Notes: generated by a model from the letters alone, not told the origin. DNA of 64,000 nt from Chryseobacterium angstadtii (GCF_001045465.1 NZ_LFND01000007.1:62001-126000); one strand, 5' to 3'; positions 9,278-17,977 are shown, counted from the stretch's first letter. Program-made: numbers and translations.

Positions 9278-9988
9278 ATGAAACCCAAAGCCGTATTCAA
9301 CTGGAGCAGCGGAAAAGATTCTGCTCTTGCGCTCTATAAAATCCTTCAGGAAAACCGTATTGAAGTAAGTACTTTACTCACCAGCATCAATCAGGAATTC
9401 CAGCGGATCTCCATGCATGGCGTTCCTATTTCTCTTTTAGAAAAGCAGGCTGAAAGTCTGGGTCTTCCTCTGATTAAAATGGAGCTTCCGAAAGAACCGT
9501 CTATGGAAGAATACCGTGAAATTATGAATACCACGATGTCACAAATTCAGGAAATGGGAATTACTCAGTCAGTTTTTGGGGATATTTTTCTGGAAGATCT
9601 CAGAAAATACCGTGAAGACCAGCTGAATTCAATAGGAATGGAAGCTGTTTTTCCGCTTTGGAAACTGAATACAACCGACCTCATCCATGAGTTTCTGGAT
9701 CTTGGTTTTAAAACCATTGTTACCTGTGTGAACGAAACCTATCTGGATAAAAGCTTTGCCGGAAGAATAATCGACAAGGATTTTATCCGCGATCTCCCTG
9801 AAAATGTTGATCCCTGTGGAGAAAACGGTGAGTTTCATACGTTTAGTTTTGACGGACCTATTTTTAAGGAAGCTATTTCTTTTGAAATCGGGGAAACGGT
9901 AAAGAAAACTTATCCCAAACCAAAATCAGATTCTGAAGACGAAAACGGAGAATATGTCTTCTGGTTCTGCGATCTGATTCCGAAATAA
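9278..9988 (+). CDS. Dph6-related ATP pyrophosphatase
   Basis: A 236-residue PP-loop ATPase of the adenine nucleotide alpha hydrolase superfamily, related to diphthine-ammonia ligase Dph6 (MJ0570 group). The N-terminal PP-loop FNWSSGKDSALALY (SGKDS at 11-15) binds ATP, and DPCGENGEFHTFSFDGP is the second family motif. Bacteria make no diphthamide, so the physiological substrate in this organism is unknown; an ATP-dependent amidation is the best guess. It is divergent from the M16 gene over a 132-bp spacer. Confidence 0.85.
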   Translation: MKPKAVFNWSSGKDSALALYKILQENRIEVSTLLTSINQEFQRISMHGVPISLLEKQAESLGLPLIKMELPKEPSMEEYREIMNTTMSQIQEMGITQSVFGDIFLEDLRKYREDQLNSIGMEAVFPLWKLNTTDLIHEFLDLGFKTIVTCVNETYLDKSFAGRIIDKDFIRDLPENVDPCGENGEFHTFSFDGPIFKEAISFEIGETVKKTYPKPKSDSEDENGEYVFWFCDLIPK

Positions 9989-10205
9989 TAAACCGCTTAC
10001 TACAATACTGAAGTTACTGATGCCCGATGTGTACTGAATTATTTTTCAAAAAATCCCTCATGACTGTAAAATAATTGATTCCACTTGTAAGCAAATTCTT
10101 TGTCTTAGCATAAATTTTGCATCCCTTTGAAACTTCTAAGAAATTTCTTACATTTAAATAAGCATCAAGCTTAATATCAGTAACTTTTAATTTAAATAAA
10201 CACCT

Positions 10206-11360
10206 GTGATCAAAAAAATTACCTTCCTTTTCATTATCAGCTTATTATTTTCCTGCAAAACAGAAATCCCGAAAGCCTCTGTTTCGCCTGTTGATAAAAA
10301 GGCCATCATTGATTCAACTGTTACGGCTTTTCAGAAAACCCTTTTGGAGCAGCAGATAGATTCCGTATTTAAAAAATATAAATTCAATGGCAGTGTGGCT
10401 GTATTTAAAGATTCGCTCCAGCTGTACAGAAAAGAAAACGGCTATTCTGATTTCAAGAATAAAACTGCGATCGACAACAGTACGGTTTTTGCCATTGGCT
10501 CCGTAAGCAAGCAGTTTACAGCTGTTTTGATCCTCCTTCAGATGGAACAGGGAAAACTGAATGTAACGGACAAAGCCTCTAAATACCTGAAGGAATTCCG
10601 CACCAAAGAATACGAAAACATCACGATTCATCAGCTTTTAAATCATACTTCAGGCCTTAATACCTTTGGCGGAAAGCTGATGTTCAAAAGCGGTACTGAT
10701 TTTTTCTATTCCAACGACGGTTTTAATGCACTGGGAAAAATTGTGGAAGCTGTTACCGGAAAATCATTTAATGAAGATGTTCAGGAACTTTTTAAAAAGG
10801 CGGGAATGAAAAGCTCTTCTACGGGAACTGTTTTTGAAGGGAAAAATTTCGCCAGCGCTTATTTGGGTAATGAAAAAAACGCTCAGATAGTTCCCAATAT
10901 GCCTCAACGACTGGGCGGAAAAGACATAGGAACTCCGGCCGGCGGTATTCTTTCTACCATAGATGATCTGCATATCTGGAATAATGCCCTTTACGGCGGT
11001 AAAATCCTGAAACCGGAAACTTTAAAACTCTTCGTTTCCAAAAGCGCAGAAAGGCATCACGCTATTTTAGGGAAAATGGGTTATGGCTACGGCATTATGA
11101 TCAATATCGGGAAACCTGAAAGTTATTTCCACAGCGGTTATGTAAAGGGATCTCCTTCTCTGAACATTTATTATCCGCAGACCAAAACATCCGTTATTAT
11201 TCTCTCCAATATCGCTGACGAAGAGAAGGGTAAAAGCTTAACCTTCCGGCCGCACGTTGAAGTTGAGAAGATTACGGATAACCTGGAAAATGTTCTGCAA
11301 CTGCTTAAATCAGGACATTCACTTTCTTTGCATTCCAGTATAAAAGTTGAATCTGAATAG
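10206..11360 (+). CDS. Serine beta-lactamase-like hydrolase, lipoprotein
   Basis: A 384-residue class C beta-lactamase/DD-peptidase fold protein. The lipobox (SLLFSC, Cys17) predicts a lipoprotein. Motifs: S99-V-S-K102 nucleophile, Y168-S-N170, and H309-S-G311 in place of KTG. Such proteins are mostly esterases or peptidases acting on D-amino-acid or ester substrates; antibiotic hydrolysis is not implied. The start is GTG because the lipoprotein signal begins right there. Its 3' end overlaps the convergent gene at 11305 by 56 bp, so the last 18 codons are shared with the opposite strand. Confidence 0.87.
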   Translation: MIKKITFLFIISLLFSCKTEIPKASVSPVDKKAIIDSTVTAFQKTLLEQQIDSVFKKYKFNGSVAVFKDSLQLYRKENGYSDFKNKTAIDNSTVFAIGSVSKQFTAVLILLQMEQGKLNVTDKASKYLKEFRTKEYENITIHQLLNHTSGLNTFGGKLMFKSGTDFFYSNDGFNALGKIVEAVTGKSFNEDVQELFKKAGMKSSSTGTVFEGKNFASAYLGNEKNAQIVPNMPQRLGGKDIGTPAGGILSTIDDLHIWNNALYGGKILKPETLKLFVSKSAERHHAILGKMGYGYGIMINIGKPESYFHSGYVKGSPSLNIYYPQTKTSVIILSNIADEEKGKSLTFRPHVEVEKITDNLENVLQLLKSGHSLSLHSSIKVESE

Positions 11361-11919
11361 CAGCGGCATAAAGAAAAAATGGTTTTATCATCATCGAAAT
11401 GGCCGTTTGCAGATCTTTTAAAAACAGACATGAAACCGCGATCAAAATAACTCCTATGAATAGATTTTTTAAAAGTAAAGGATGAAAGCTGATCCGAAAA
11501 TAATCATTTAAATTCATGGTTTTCAGGGTAAAATTATAAACCGAAAGGCCAAATATGATGATCAAAAACAGAATCTGAAGGTCATTAAACAGATCAAGAT
11601 TTACATACAGCAAGCCTGAAAAAATTAATGAAAACACCAAAGCATAAGTCTTCATCTTTTTGAATCGGTTCTGAAGAATGTCTTTTTCAATTCTGGTCAT
11701 TTTTCTTGTGGATAAAAAATCTGCTCTTACGATTTCAAGCTCGTTTTTCCAGTTCTCTTTAGTCCGGAGAAAAGCTTCCTGGAAGCTTAAATTATGTTCT
11801 TCCATCAAGTTAGATATCTGAAGTATAAAGTGATCTTTGATTTCCAAAAGCAGCTTCTGATCAAGTTTTTTTGAAACAAGATACCGGATGATCTCAATTT
11901 CCTGTGCTGTATTTATCAT
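11305..11919 (-). CDS. PadR-operon membrane protein (paralogue 2)
   Basis: A 204-residue protein with a soluble helical N-terminal region (about residues 1-85) and about four C-terminal membrane segments. The N-terminus (EIEIIRYLVSKKLDQKLLLEIKDHF) closely parallels the start of the neighbouring gene (EITDYLIFQKLPLDILLEVKDHM), so the two are paralogues. Proteins with this layout commonly sit behind PadR regulators in flavobacteria; the function is unknown, and a sensor or export role is only a guess. It is separated by 51 bp from 11971-12696 and its end overlaps the serine hydrolase gene. Confidence 0.7.
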   Translation of the reverse strand: MINTAQEIEIIRYLVSKKLDQKLLLEIKDHFILQISNLMEEHNLSFQEAFLRTKENWKNELEIVRADFLSTRKMTRIEKDILQNRFKKMKTYALVFSLIFSGLLYVNLDLFNDLQILFLIIIFGLSVYNFTLKTMNLNDYFRISFHPLLLKNLFIGVILIAVSCLFLKDLQTAISMMIKPFFLYAAAIQIQLLYWNAKKVNVLI

Positions 11920-11970
11920 ATGGTCCTGGTATTAAAGTATGTTTTCGGTTTGGTTTTATTATTCAGTTTT

Positions 11971-12696
11971 TCAGACCGCAGAAGTCTGAAGAAAATGCTG
12001 TATTTTTTTAAGGGACTTTTTATGTTTAAAGAAATTAAATAATCCAAAAATCATAAAGGTCTGGAGTAGAAACATAAAGGCAAGTGCAAATACCGCATTC
12101 AATATTTCGGAATGATTATCGGTTCTAAACGAATCATAGACAGGCTTTCCGTCTTTCATGACAAGCTGCATCATCGAAATAAGGCATATCACCAATAGTC
12201 CTGCATTCTGCTGATATATGGTATAAAAAAGCCTTCCTTTGTATTTAAAATCTGTTCTGATAAACTTTAAAATTTTATAATTCAACACCCAGACTATAAC
12301 AGGGGCCAGAAAGAACATAAAGTTTTCCAGTCTAAAAAAGAGGGTGTACATTTTATCGGTATCTGAACCGTAAATAAGCAACAAATTAACTGCTAAAGAG
12401 ATTAACCCAAATAAAATTGATTTTTTAAGAATCTCATTATTATTGGTTTTAAGGATTTTCTTAGCAATTACAGGAATGGGTTCTGAATAAAAAAAGGAAT
12501 AACCCGTCATTTTAAATTCATCTTCCCACAATATTTTAGTTTTGTGGAAAGCTTCTTCAAAACCTACGTTTTCTTTCATCTGAAGGTCCGCAATTTGTGA
12601 TATCATGTGATCTTTTACTTCCAGCAGGATATCCAGCGGAAGTTTTTGAAATATCAGATAATCTGTAATCTCATTTTCCTGGATTTCAGTCATCAT
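11971..12696 (-). CDS. PadR-operon membrane protein (paralogue 1)
   Basis: A 241-residue protein with the same plan as its neighbour: a helical N-terminal region with the ITDYL ... LLEVKDHMISQI pattern, then about four to five membrane segments (SILFGLISLAVNLLLIYG, FMFFLAPVIVWVLNY, AGLLVICLISMMQLV, ILNAVFALAFMFLLQTFMIF). Its ATGATG start overlaps the TGA of the PadR gene by 4 bp, which implies translational coupling. Function unknown. Confidence 0.7.
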   Translation of the reverse strand: MMTEIQENEITDYLIFQKLPLDILLEVKDHMISQIADLQMKENVGFEEAFHKTKILWEDEFKMTGYSFFYSEPIPVIAKKILKTNNNEILKKSILFGLISLAVNLLLIYGSDTDKMYTLFFRLENFMFFLAPVIVWVLNYKILKFIRTDFKYKGRLFYTIYQQNAGLLVICLISMMQLVMKDGKPVYDSFRTDNHSEILNAVFALAFMFLLQTFMIFGLFNFFKHKKSLKKIQHFLQTSAV

Positions 12697-13016
12697 ATAT
12701 TAAAAATGGTGCTTAGATTCAACAAATAACTTTTCATTTCATTTTCCTGAACGGCCTGGTGTTTCTTTCCTTTCTCTGTCAAAAGATAGTACTTCCGGTC
12801 TCTTCCGTTGATTTTCTGGATTTCTGAAGTAATCATCCCGTCATTCTCCAATTTATGCAGCAGTGGATATAGAGCACCTTCCGTCATTTCAAGTTCGCCC
12901 TCGGTAAGCTCTTTTGCCCGCTGGGTAATCTGATAGCCGTACATTTTTACTTCTTTCGAAAGCAGCTTCAAAATAATGTTCTGGAGTGTTCCTTTGTAAA
13001 GGCTGTTCTTTTTCAA
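12693..13016 (-). CDS. PadR family transcriptional regulator
   Basis: A small winged-helix repressor of the PadR family (107 residues from this start). The diagnostic pattern is all present: LYKGTLQNIILKLL, MYGYQITQ, EGALYPLLHKLENDGMI and GRDRKYYLLTEKGK. The frame is open to a TTG at 13040, but that TTG is the end of TAGATTTG (13045-13038), a possible -7 box, so I prefer the TTG at 13016 (KKNSLYKG); the start remains uncertain. PadR proteins usually repress their own operon, here with the two membrane-protein genes. A divergent gene starts at 13099. Confidence 0.85.
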   Translation of the reverse strand: MKKNSLYKGTLQNIILKLLSKEVKMYGYQITQRAKELTEGELEMTEGALYPLLHKLENDGMITSEIQKINGRDRKYYLLTEKGKKHQAVQENEMKSYLLNLSTIFNI

Positions 13017-13098
13017 GTGATGTAGATTTATACCTTTCAAATCTATGCATAATTTTCTTATGTATGGATCTTTTTTTCAAAATTTTGTATTTTGTTGT

Positions 13099-13638
13099 AT
13101 GAAAAATCTGTATTTCATTGCTATTTATCCTCCGCAGGAAGTCATTGACGAAGTGAAGGTTTTTAAAAAGGATTTTGCTCTGAATTACCACAATTCAAAG
13201 GCACTAAAAAATGATGCCCATATTACTTTATTTCCACCTTTCTCCAGAGAACGGGAGCTTGAAAGTGATATTCATACAGCATTTCAAAAAATAGATACGA
13301 ATATTCCTCCGTTTGAAATGGTAATGAATGGTTTCGGAAGTTTTCCCAATCCCAAGAACCCTGTTATTTTCATACATCCTGAAGCCAATGAGCATTTAAA
13401 TCTGCTTCATCAGAATGTAAAACAGTATTTCAATTTCATGAAGTATTCATTCAATCCTCATATGACTGTTGGCTACAGAAACCTAAGTTTTGATAATTAT
13501 CTGAAGGCATGGGAAGTTTACGAAACAAAAAATTATAAAACTAAATTCATAGTTGATAAAATTATTCTTCTCCGCCATGAACAGAACTGGGTTCCGATTG
13601 CAGAGAAACAACTCACCGGAAATATTTCAGAAAAATAA
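13099..13638 (+). CDS. 2'-5' RNA ligase (LigT-like) superfamily protein
   Basis: A 179-residue member of the 2H phosphoesterase/LigT superfamily. Its two catalytic H-x-T motifs are visible: H41-I-T43 (AHITLF) and H121-M-T123 (PHMTVG), spaced as in the family. Such proteins act on 2',5' or cyclic phosphate bonds of RNA or nucleotides; the bacterial role is not settled. The ATG at 13099 opens the conserved NLYFIAIYPP strand, so the 18 extra codons upstream are left out. Confidence 0.83.
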   Translation: MKNLYFIAIYPPQEVIDEVKVFKKDFALNYHNSKALKNDAHITLFPPFSRERELESDIHTAFQKIDTNIPPFEMVMNGFGSFPNPKNPVIFIHPEANEHLNLLHQNVKQYFNFMKYSFNPHMTVGYRNLSFDNYLKAWEVYETKNYKTKFIVDKIILLRHEQNWVPIAEKQLTGNISEK

Positions 13639-13662
13639 ATGCCGGATGTATAACCCGGCATT
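13638..13662. terminator. Hairpin between convergent genes
   Basis: AATGCCGG (13638-13645) pairs with CCGGCATT (13655-13662) around a 9-nt loop. It lies between the ends of two converging genes. There is no clear T-run, so it may only protect 3' ends. Confidence 0.5.
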
Positions 13663-13688
13663 AGTTCAGTATTTTAAATTCAAATCTT

Positions 13689-15053
13689 TTAGTCTTTAAT
13701 CACTTTCTGGGAGATAATCATTCCTTCATTTTCGTACACATTCACCAAATAGGTTCCTGCCGGAAAGCTTTTGATATCTACCAATAGTGTTGAACGGTCT
13801 TTAAGCTCTGATTTTGCTCTGATCAGCTTTCCGGAAGCATCATAGATATCGGCTCTTACATTTCCTGCAAAATCCTGTTTTCCACGGATGAAAAATTCGC
13901 CGTCGGTAGGATTCGGATAGATGCTGTATCTTCTTTCTTCTGCTTTAACTTCCGTCATTTTACGCGATGTGGATTTATTCAGCGTCCATGTCACATTGGT
14001 AAAGTGAAGTGTGCTGTGGTTGTTCACTTTTAAAAGCGGACTGTTATCGTACACCGAAAAGATCAGGGTATTATTTCCTGTATTCAGTTGAGAGGGAGAA
14101 ATCGTAAGTGCATTGGATGTAGATGACAGTAGAGTCCCGTTCAGTTTCCATGAATTAACCAAAGTATTAGGATTTGGAAGAATTTCATTCACCGTAAAGT
14201 TTACATTTGAATTGGCGTTCACTGCTGAAGTATTGGCAGGGGTATAAGAATCTACCGGAGAAACCAGGGAATGTATCTTTTCTATGATAGCCTCTTTACA
14301 GACAGAACAAAACTGTTGGTTGAGATATCTCATTTCACAGCTTTGGTGTGGCCTGAACCATGAAGGGCTTTCCGAATGGGAATATACCCCTACTCCGTTC
14401 AATCCTACCCAATTTTTCCATTTTACAGTGGTTGGGCTTGATGTCTGCGTTTTATTGGGAGATTCTCCGGAACCTGAAAACCAGTATTCATCTGCCAGCT
14501 TACCGAATGAATGTCCCAGTTCATGCACTACAATCTCATTGGAAGAGTTATTGACGGAGGCAAATGCATACGCACCACCGCATCCTCCATATTCAGTAGA
14601 ATTTCCAAGCACGTAAGTAATATCATAGTCAGGAACATTGGCTGACAGCACCTGAGCTACTTTATTAGTTGTATTGCTGTAAATACACCGGTGAACTCCG
14701 AAATCAAAGGAAGACCCCAGATAATTATTAGGATTGGAAACCGGAATTACAGGCTCCGTAACATCGGTAGCCGTTCCCGGATGCTTTACGCCTGAAGCCG
14801 TAGAAACGACTTTGATGGCATACGCATTAAAATAATTTTTATATTCTGTATAAGGACTTTTCGTAAAAAGATAATTAACGGTAGACTGCGCCGATGAAAC
14901 AAATGAAGTCTGTTGTGCCGAAGTAAAGCCGTCTCCCAGTACCGCTATAACGATACGTTTATTGTTCGTTCCGTTCTGCAGAAGGGAAACCGTTTGAAAG
15001 GTCTGCGCCATGCAGCTGCTGCCAATAAGAAGGGCCAGTAAAGTTTTTTTCAT
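13689..15053 (-). CDS. Secreted M64-type (IgA peptidase family) metallopeptidase with T9SS sorting domain
   Basis: A 454-residue exported zinc peptidase. The signal peptide (ALLIGSSCMA) is followed by IAVLGDGFT, typical of the M64 family, and the zinc motif H177-E-L-G-H181 with D188 (HELGHSFGKLADEY). An Ig-like region follows, and the C-terminus (YSIYPNPTDGEFFI ... GTYLVNVY) is a type A T9SS sorting domain, so the protein should be secreted across the outer membrane and may be attached to the surface. M64 includes IgA-cleaving enzymes, but the substrate here is unknown. It lies 2 bp downstream of its partner at 15056. Confidence 0.9.
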   Translation of the reverse strand: MKKTLLALLIGSSCMAQTFQTVSLLQNGTNNKRIVIAVLGDGFTSAQQTSFVSSAQSTVNYLFTKSPYTEYKNYFNAYAIKVVSTASGVKHPGTATDVTEPVIPVSNPNNYLGSSFDFGVHRCIYSNTTNKVAQVLSANVPDYDITYVLGNSTEYGGCGGAYAFASVNNSSNEIVVHELGHSFGKLADEYWFSGSGESPNKTQTSSPTTVKWKNWVGLNGVGVYSHSESPSWFRPHQSCEMRYLNQQFCSVCKEAIIEKIHSLVSPVDSYTPANTSAVNANSNVNFTVNEILPNPNTLVNSWKLNGTLLSSTSNALTISPSQLNTGNNTLIFSVYDNSPLLKVNNHSTLHFTNVTWTLNKSTSRKMTEVKAEERRYSIYPNPTDGEFFIRGKQDFAGNVRADIYDASGKLIRAKSELKDRSTLLVDIKSFPAGTYLVNVYENEGMIISQKVIKD

Positions 15054-15055
15054 GA

Positions 15056-15547
15056 TTATAGTTTTTGGGTGAATAAAAGTTCCGTTCCGGATTCTGTCAC
15101 TTTTTCGATTTTTACCATCCTGATCTGTTCTGAATAAACAGTACGTACACTGAATTCTGTGTTTTCAAGTGGTATTTTCTTTCTGCTGATTCCTTCTTTT
15201 TCATACACCTCCATTTCAGGATGCAGCGGGTTTTTCACCAATTGTTTCATGATCTCTTTCCCTCCGGAATCTGTAAGGATGACAATAAAGTCTCCGGCTT
15301 CAAGATCGCCTCTGTCAAAAACAGGATTGGATTTTAGCCTTCCTTCAGCAATTTTTTTTTCCTGAAGAACAATTATTTCTTTTCCGGACTCTCCTTTATC
15401 CGCCTTGAAAAACAGATAAAGAATCTTCCCTTCTGCCCTGGCTTCAGCCCCCGGAATTTCTTCCCCGGAGCTCTCTAATCTGCTGTTTTTTTGAAAACTC
15501 AACAGCAAAAACAAGGGAACAATAAAAAAACTGATTGCATTTTTCAT
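15056..15547 (-). CDS. Exported partner protein of the M64 peptidase
   Basis: A 163-residue protein with an N-terminal signal peptide (ISFFIVPLFLLLSF) and a charged beta-rich body. I recognise no family. Only 2 bp separate its stop from the start of the M64 peptidase, so they form one operon; a role as propeptide-like chaperone, inhibitor or cofactor of the peptidase is possible but not shown by the sequence. Confidence 0.65.
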   Translation of the reverse strand: MKNAISFFIVPLFLLLSFQKNSRLESSGEEIPGAEARAEGKILYLFFKADKGESGKEIIVLQEKKIAEGRLKSNPVFDRGDLEAGDFIVILTDSGGKEIMKQLVKNPLHPEMEVYEKEGISRKKIPLENTEFSVRTVYSEQIRMVKIEKVTESGTELLFTQKL

Positions 15548-15861
15548 AACATTTTTATTTTAAAGTTATACATATTTCCCGATATATTGAATATTTTTAT
15601 TTTATTTTTAACTGAATCGTTTTTACTTTAAAAACAACAAAGTAACACGGGATTTAAAAGAATAAGTACAGCCTTTTTTTCTATCTATCTTAAAATTTAT
15701 TTCATGGTATTTTATATCGCATCTCAAAAATCAACGGTTAAAAAGCGACTTCCAATCGTATTTTGAGCTTTTGGATCTTTTTTAATTTTTTATCTCAAAT
15801 TGAATCATCATCCCTTATCTTTTCCGGGATAAAAAAGTTTAGAAAGTTATATCTTTGATCC
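15548..15861. other. Divergent intergenic spacer
   Basis: This 314-bp AT-rich spacer separates the M64 operon from ruvC. A TATCTTTG box (15850-15857) lies just before the ruvC start, without a clear upstream TTG. I see no gene in it. Confidence 0.6.
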
Positions 15862-16416
15862 ATGATTTCAGAGAAGATAATTTTAGGGATAGATCCGGGA
15901 ACGGCCATTATGGGCTTCGGCATTATTTCTGTGAAGAAAGGTAAAATGGAGATGATTTCCATACACGAACTGATCCTGAAAAAGTATCCGAATCACGAAA
16001 CGAAGCTGAAATATATTTTCGACAAAACCTTAGCCCTGATTGATGAGTACCATCCGGATGAAGTTGCTCTGGAAGCTCCTTTTTATGGAAAAAATGTACA
16101 AAGTATGCTTAAACTGGGACGCGCTCAGGGCGTAGCTATGGCCGCCAGCCTTTACAGAAATATTCCCATCACAGAATACTCACCCAAAAAGATCAAAATG
16201 GCCATCACCGGAAATGGTAACGCCAGCAAGGAGCAGGTTGCAGGCATGCTTCAAAATCTTTTAAAGCTGAAAGAATTTCCCACCAAATATCTAGATGCCT
16301 CCGACGGTCTGGCTGTTGCAGTATGCCATCATTTCAATTCCGGAACTATAGCCGATACAAAATCTTATAGTGGCTGGGATAGTTTTTTGAAGCAGAATCC
16401 GGATAGGTTGAAGTAG
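15862..16416 (+). CDS. ruvC: Crossover junction endodeoxyribonuclease RuvC
   Basis: Holliday-junction resolvase of 184 residues that cuts four-way junctions as a dimer with RuvAB. Catalytic acids are in place: D11 (GIDPGTAIMGFG), E71 (ALEAPFYGKN), and D145/D148 in KYLDASDGLAVAVCHH. Length and layout match the family. It stands alone, with no ruvA or ruvB next to it. Confidence 0.95.
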   Translation: MISEKIILGIDPGTAIMGFGIISVKKGKMEMISIHELILKKYPNHETKLKYIFDKTLALIDEYHPDEVALEAPFYGKNVQSMLKLGRAQGVAMAASLYRNIPITEYSPKKIKMAITGNGNASKEQVAGMLQNLLKLKEFPTKYLDASDGLAVAVCHHFNSGTIADTKSYSGWDSFLKQNPDRLK

Positions 16417-16480
16417 GAGGATAGTACGGATCCGTTGGATGTGTTTCTTAAACAAAATAAAGCCACCGAATTTTGTGACT

Positions 16481-16807
16481 TTAATCTTTACTTTGATTTA
16501 TTCTTACCCACTTCTCTAAAATCATTTTCCCACTTTTGGGTATCGGAATAATATATTCTAGATTCCCTATAGAAGATTCTGCCTGAACCCAAACCATATA
16601 ATTTGACGAATCTACTTTTTTATAATAAACAGAGCTATCTTCTGTTTCATTAATTCCTATAGCATTTAAATTATCAGGAATTATATGTTTTTCCTTTCTG
16701 TAATTCTCAATTTTATTAATAATTTGATTGGCATCTTTTATATTTTTTGGAGTACAACCTAGCATGATTATACTAAACAGTGAAAAAAGAAATGTATAGA
16801 TTCTCAT
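16481..16807 (-). CDS. Small lipoprotein, function unknown
   Basis: A 108-residue protein with a lipobox (SIIMLGC, Cys18) followed by a helical stretch (IKDANQIINKIENYRKEKH) and a beta-rich end. I recognise no family. It lies 3' of the RHS toxin cassette on the same strand, separated from it by hairpin repeats and a poly-G tract, which is where extra immunity-like genes are often found; that link is only positional. Confidence 0.6.
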   Translation of the reverse strand: MRIYTFLFSLFSIIMLGCTPKNIKDANQIINKIENYRKEKHIIPDNLNAIGINETEDSSVYYKKVDSSNYMVWVQAESSIGNLEYIIPIPKSGKMILEKWVRINQSKD

Positions 16808-16863
16808 ATTTAAATTACGTTTAGTATTACTGCCTTATCTTGTCGTTTTACCCATGTTACCAA

Positions 16864-16877
16864 GCGAAAGGATTCGC
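16864..16877. repeat. Hairpin repeat, copy 1
   Basis: GCGAA-AGGA-TTCGC forms a 5-bp stem with an AGGA loop. The same CGAAAGGATTCG core recurs at 17027-17050, so this looks like a dispersed palindromic element associated with the RHS cassette. Confidence 0.55.
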
Positions 16878-17026
16878 ACGATAAAAAAATATAAACCAGA
16901 CCATTCTAAAAGCTAAATTTACCCAACTGAAAACATACAACAAGTATCAATTTCCATTCATCAATGTATGTTTTGAGTAAAGGTATACAATGAAATAGTT
17001 TACCGAAAGCAATTATTAATAAAAAT

Positions 17027-17050
17027 GCCACACGAAAGGATTCGTGCGGC
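17027..17050. repeat. Hairpin repeat, copy 2
   Basis: GCC-A-CACGAA-AGGA-TTCGTG-C-GGC forms a longer stem with one A.C mismatch and the same AGGA loop as copy 1. It lies directly before a poly-G tract and downstream of the RHS operon. Confidence 0.55.
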
Positions 17051-17055
17051 AGCGA

Positions 17056-17075
17056 GGGGGGGGGGGGGGGGGGGG
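17056..17075. repeat. Homopolymeric G tract (20 G)
   Basis: A run of 20 consecutive Gs followed by six As and five more Gs, in an otherwise AT-rich intergenic stretch 16 bp beyond the stop codon of 17091-17975. Such tracts slip during replication and are also error-prone in sequencing, so the exact count is unreliable. Confidence 0.8.
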
Positions 17076-17090
17076 AAAAAAGGGGGAGGT

Positions 17091-17975
17091 TTACGGCAAA
17101 TCTTTCGTAACTTTAGAAAGACAAGAGTCTTCCATATAATTTGAAAATAATTGTTCGATATACCAAATAGTTTTTTCAGAACATATATTTTTATCTTCTC
17201 CAAATAAAATTATTTCTTGAATTGATTTAATGAATGATTCATCTGAATCCATTTTCAAAAACTTAATATCATTTCCATTTAGGATAAAATAACTATTCTT
17301 AGAAACACTAGAATTTATATTAACATAACTATAAACTCCTTCTTCCAATTTTTCTTTCTCATTAATACCAAAATATATACTTAACTCACTAACTGCAATG
17401 TTTTCAATTTTTTCAAGTTGCAATTTTTCTTTTTTTAAATCCTCTTTTTGCGCAATTTCGGTAATAATTTTACTCTTAATTTCATTTAAATAAAATGTAC
17501 TTAGTATTCTTTTTTCTGGAAATTCACAATTTTTATTAAACAGATCTTTTAAATTTCTATTAAAACTATAATGTGCTCTAATCAATCTCTTTACATAATC
17601 AACAATAATTTCTCTACAATATCTTTGTCCAAATAAATAAATCATTTGTGTTCTCATTGATTCTAAAAAATTCTTGAAAGAATAAATATCTAAAAAAATA
17701 ATTTTATTTTGCTCGTAAATAAAGTTGAATTTAGGACTATGATTTCCTAAATAAAGATCATATATACCACTTTGTAACTTTTTTTCATCAACTTTTCTTT
17801 GATAAGTTCCATAAATAGTAAAACCTTTTTTTTGAGAATATTCATTTTGTGATATATAACCTTTTTGAAAAAGTATTTCTCTAATATTGTTTTCTAATTG
17901 AGAAAACGTGGTAATATTTTGAGATTTACAACAAGTAGCTAAAACGAGTAAGACAATAATAAAGTACTTATTCAT
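17091..17975 (-). CDS. Lipoprotein downstream of RHS toxin, possible immunity protein
   Basis: A 294-residue exported protein starting with a lipoprotein-like signal (IIVLLVLATCCKSQ). The rest is Lys/Ile/Asn-rich with no family I recognise. Its start lies 2 bp after the stop of the RHS gene, so they are cotranscribed. A gene directly behind a polymorphic toxin is usually its immunity gene; the lipid anchor would place it in the periplasm or outer membrane. The coding region is noticeably more AT-rich than the RHS core, as for a recently exchanged toxin-immunity tail. Confidence 0.6.
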   Translation of the reverse strand: MNKYFIIVLLVLATCCKSQNITTFSQLENNIREILFQKGYISQNEYSQKKGFTIYGTYQRKVDEKKLQSGIYDLYLGNHSPKFNFIYEQNKIIFLDIYSFKNFLESMRTQMIYLFGQRYCREIIVDYVKRLIRAHYSFNRNLKDLFNKNCEFPEKRILSTFYLNEIKSKIITEIAQKEDLKKEKLQLEKIENIAVSELSIYFGINEKEKLEEGVYSYVNINSSVSKNSYFILNGNDIKFLKMDSDESFIKSIQEIILFGEDKNICSEKTIWYIEQLFSNYMEDSCLSKVTKDLP

Positions 17976-17977
17976 AA

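Noticed and set aside
9989..10205. Regulatory RNA or riboswitch before the beta-lactamase-like gene
   Set aside because: Only AT-rich sequence without a stable hairpin or known aptamer pattern.
17000..17203. 67-residue minus-strand frame running through the poly-G tract
   Set aside because: Proline repeats come only from the G tract; no promoter or homology signal.
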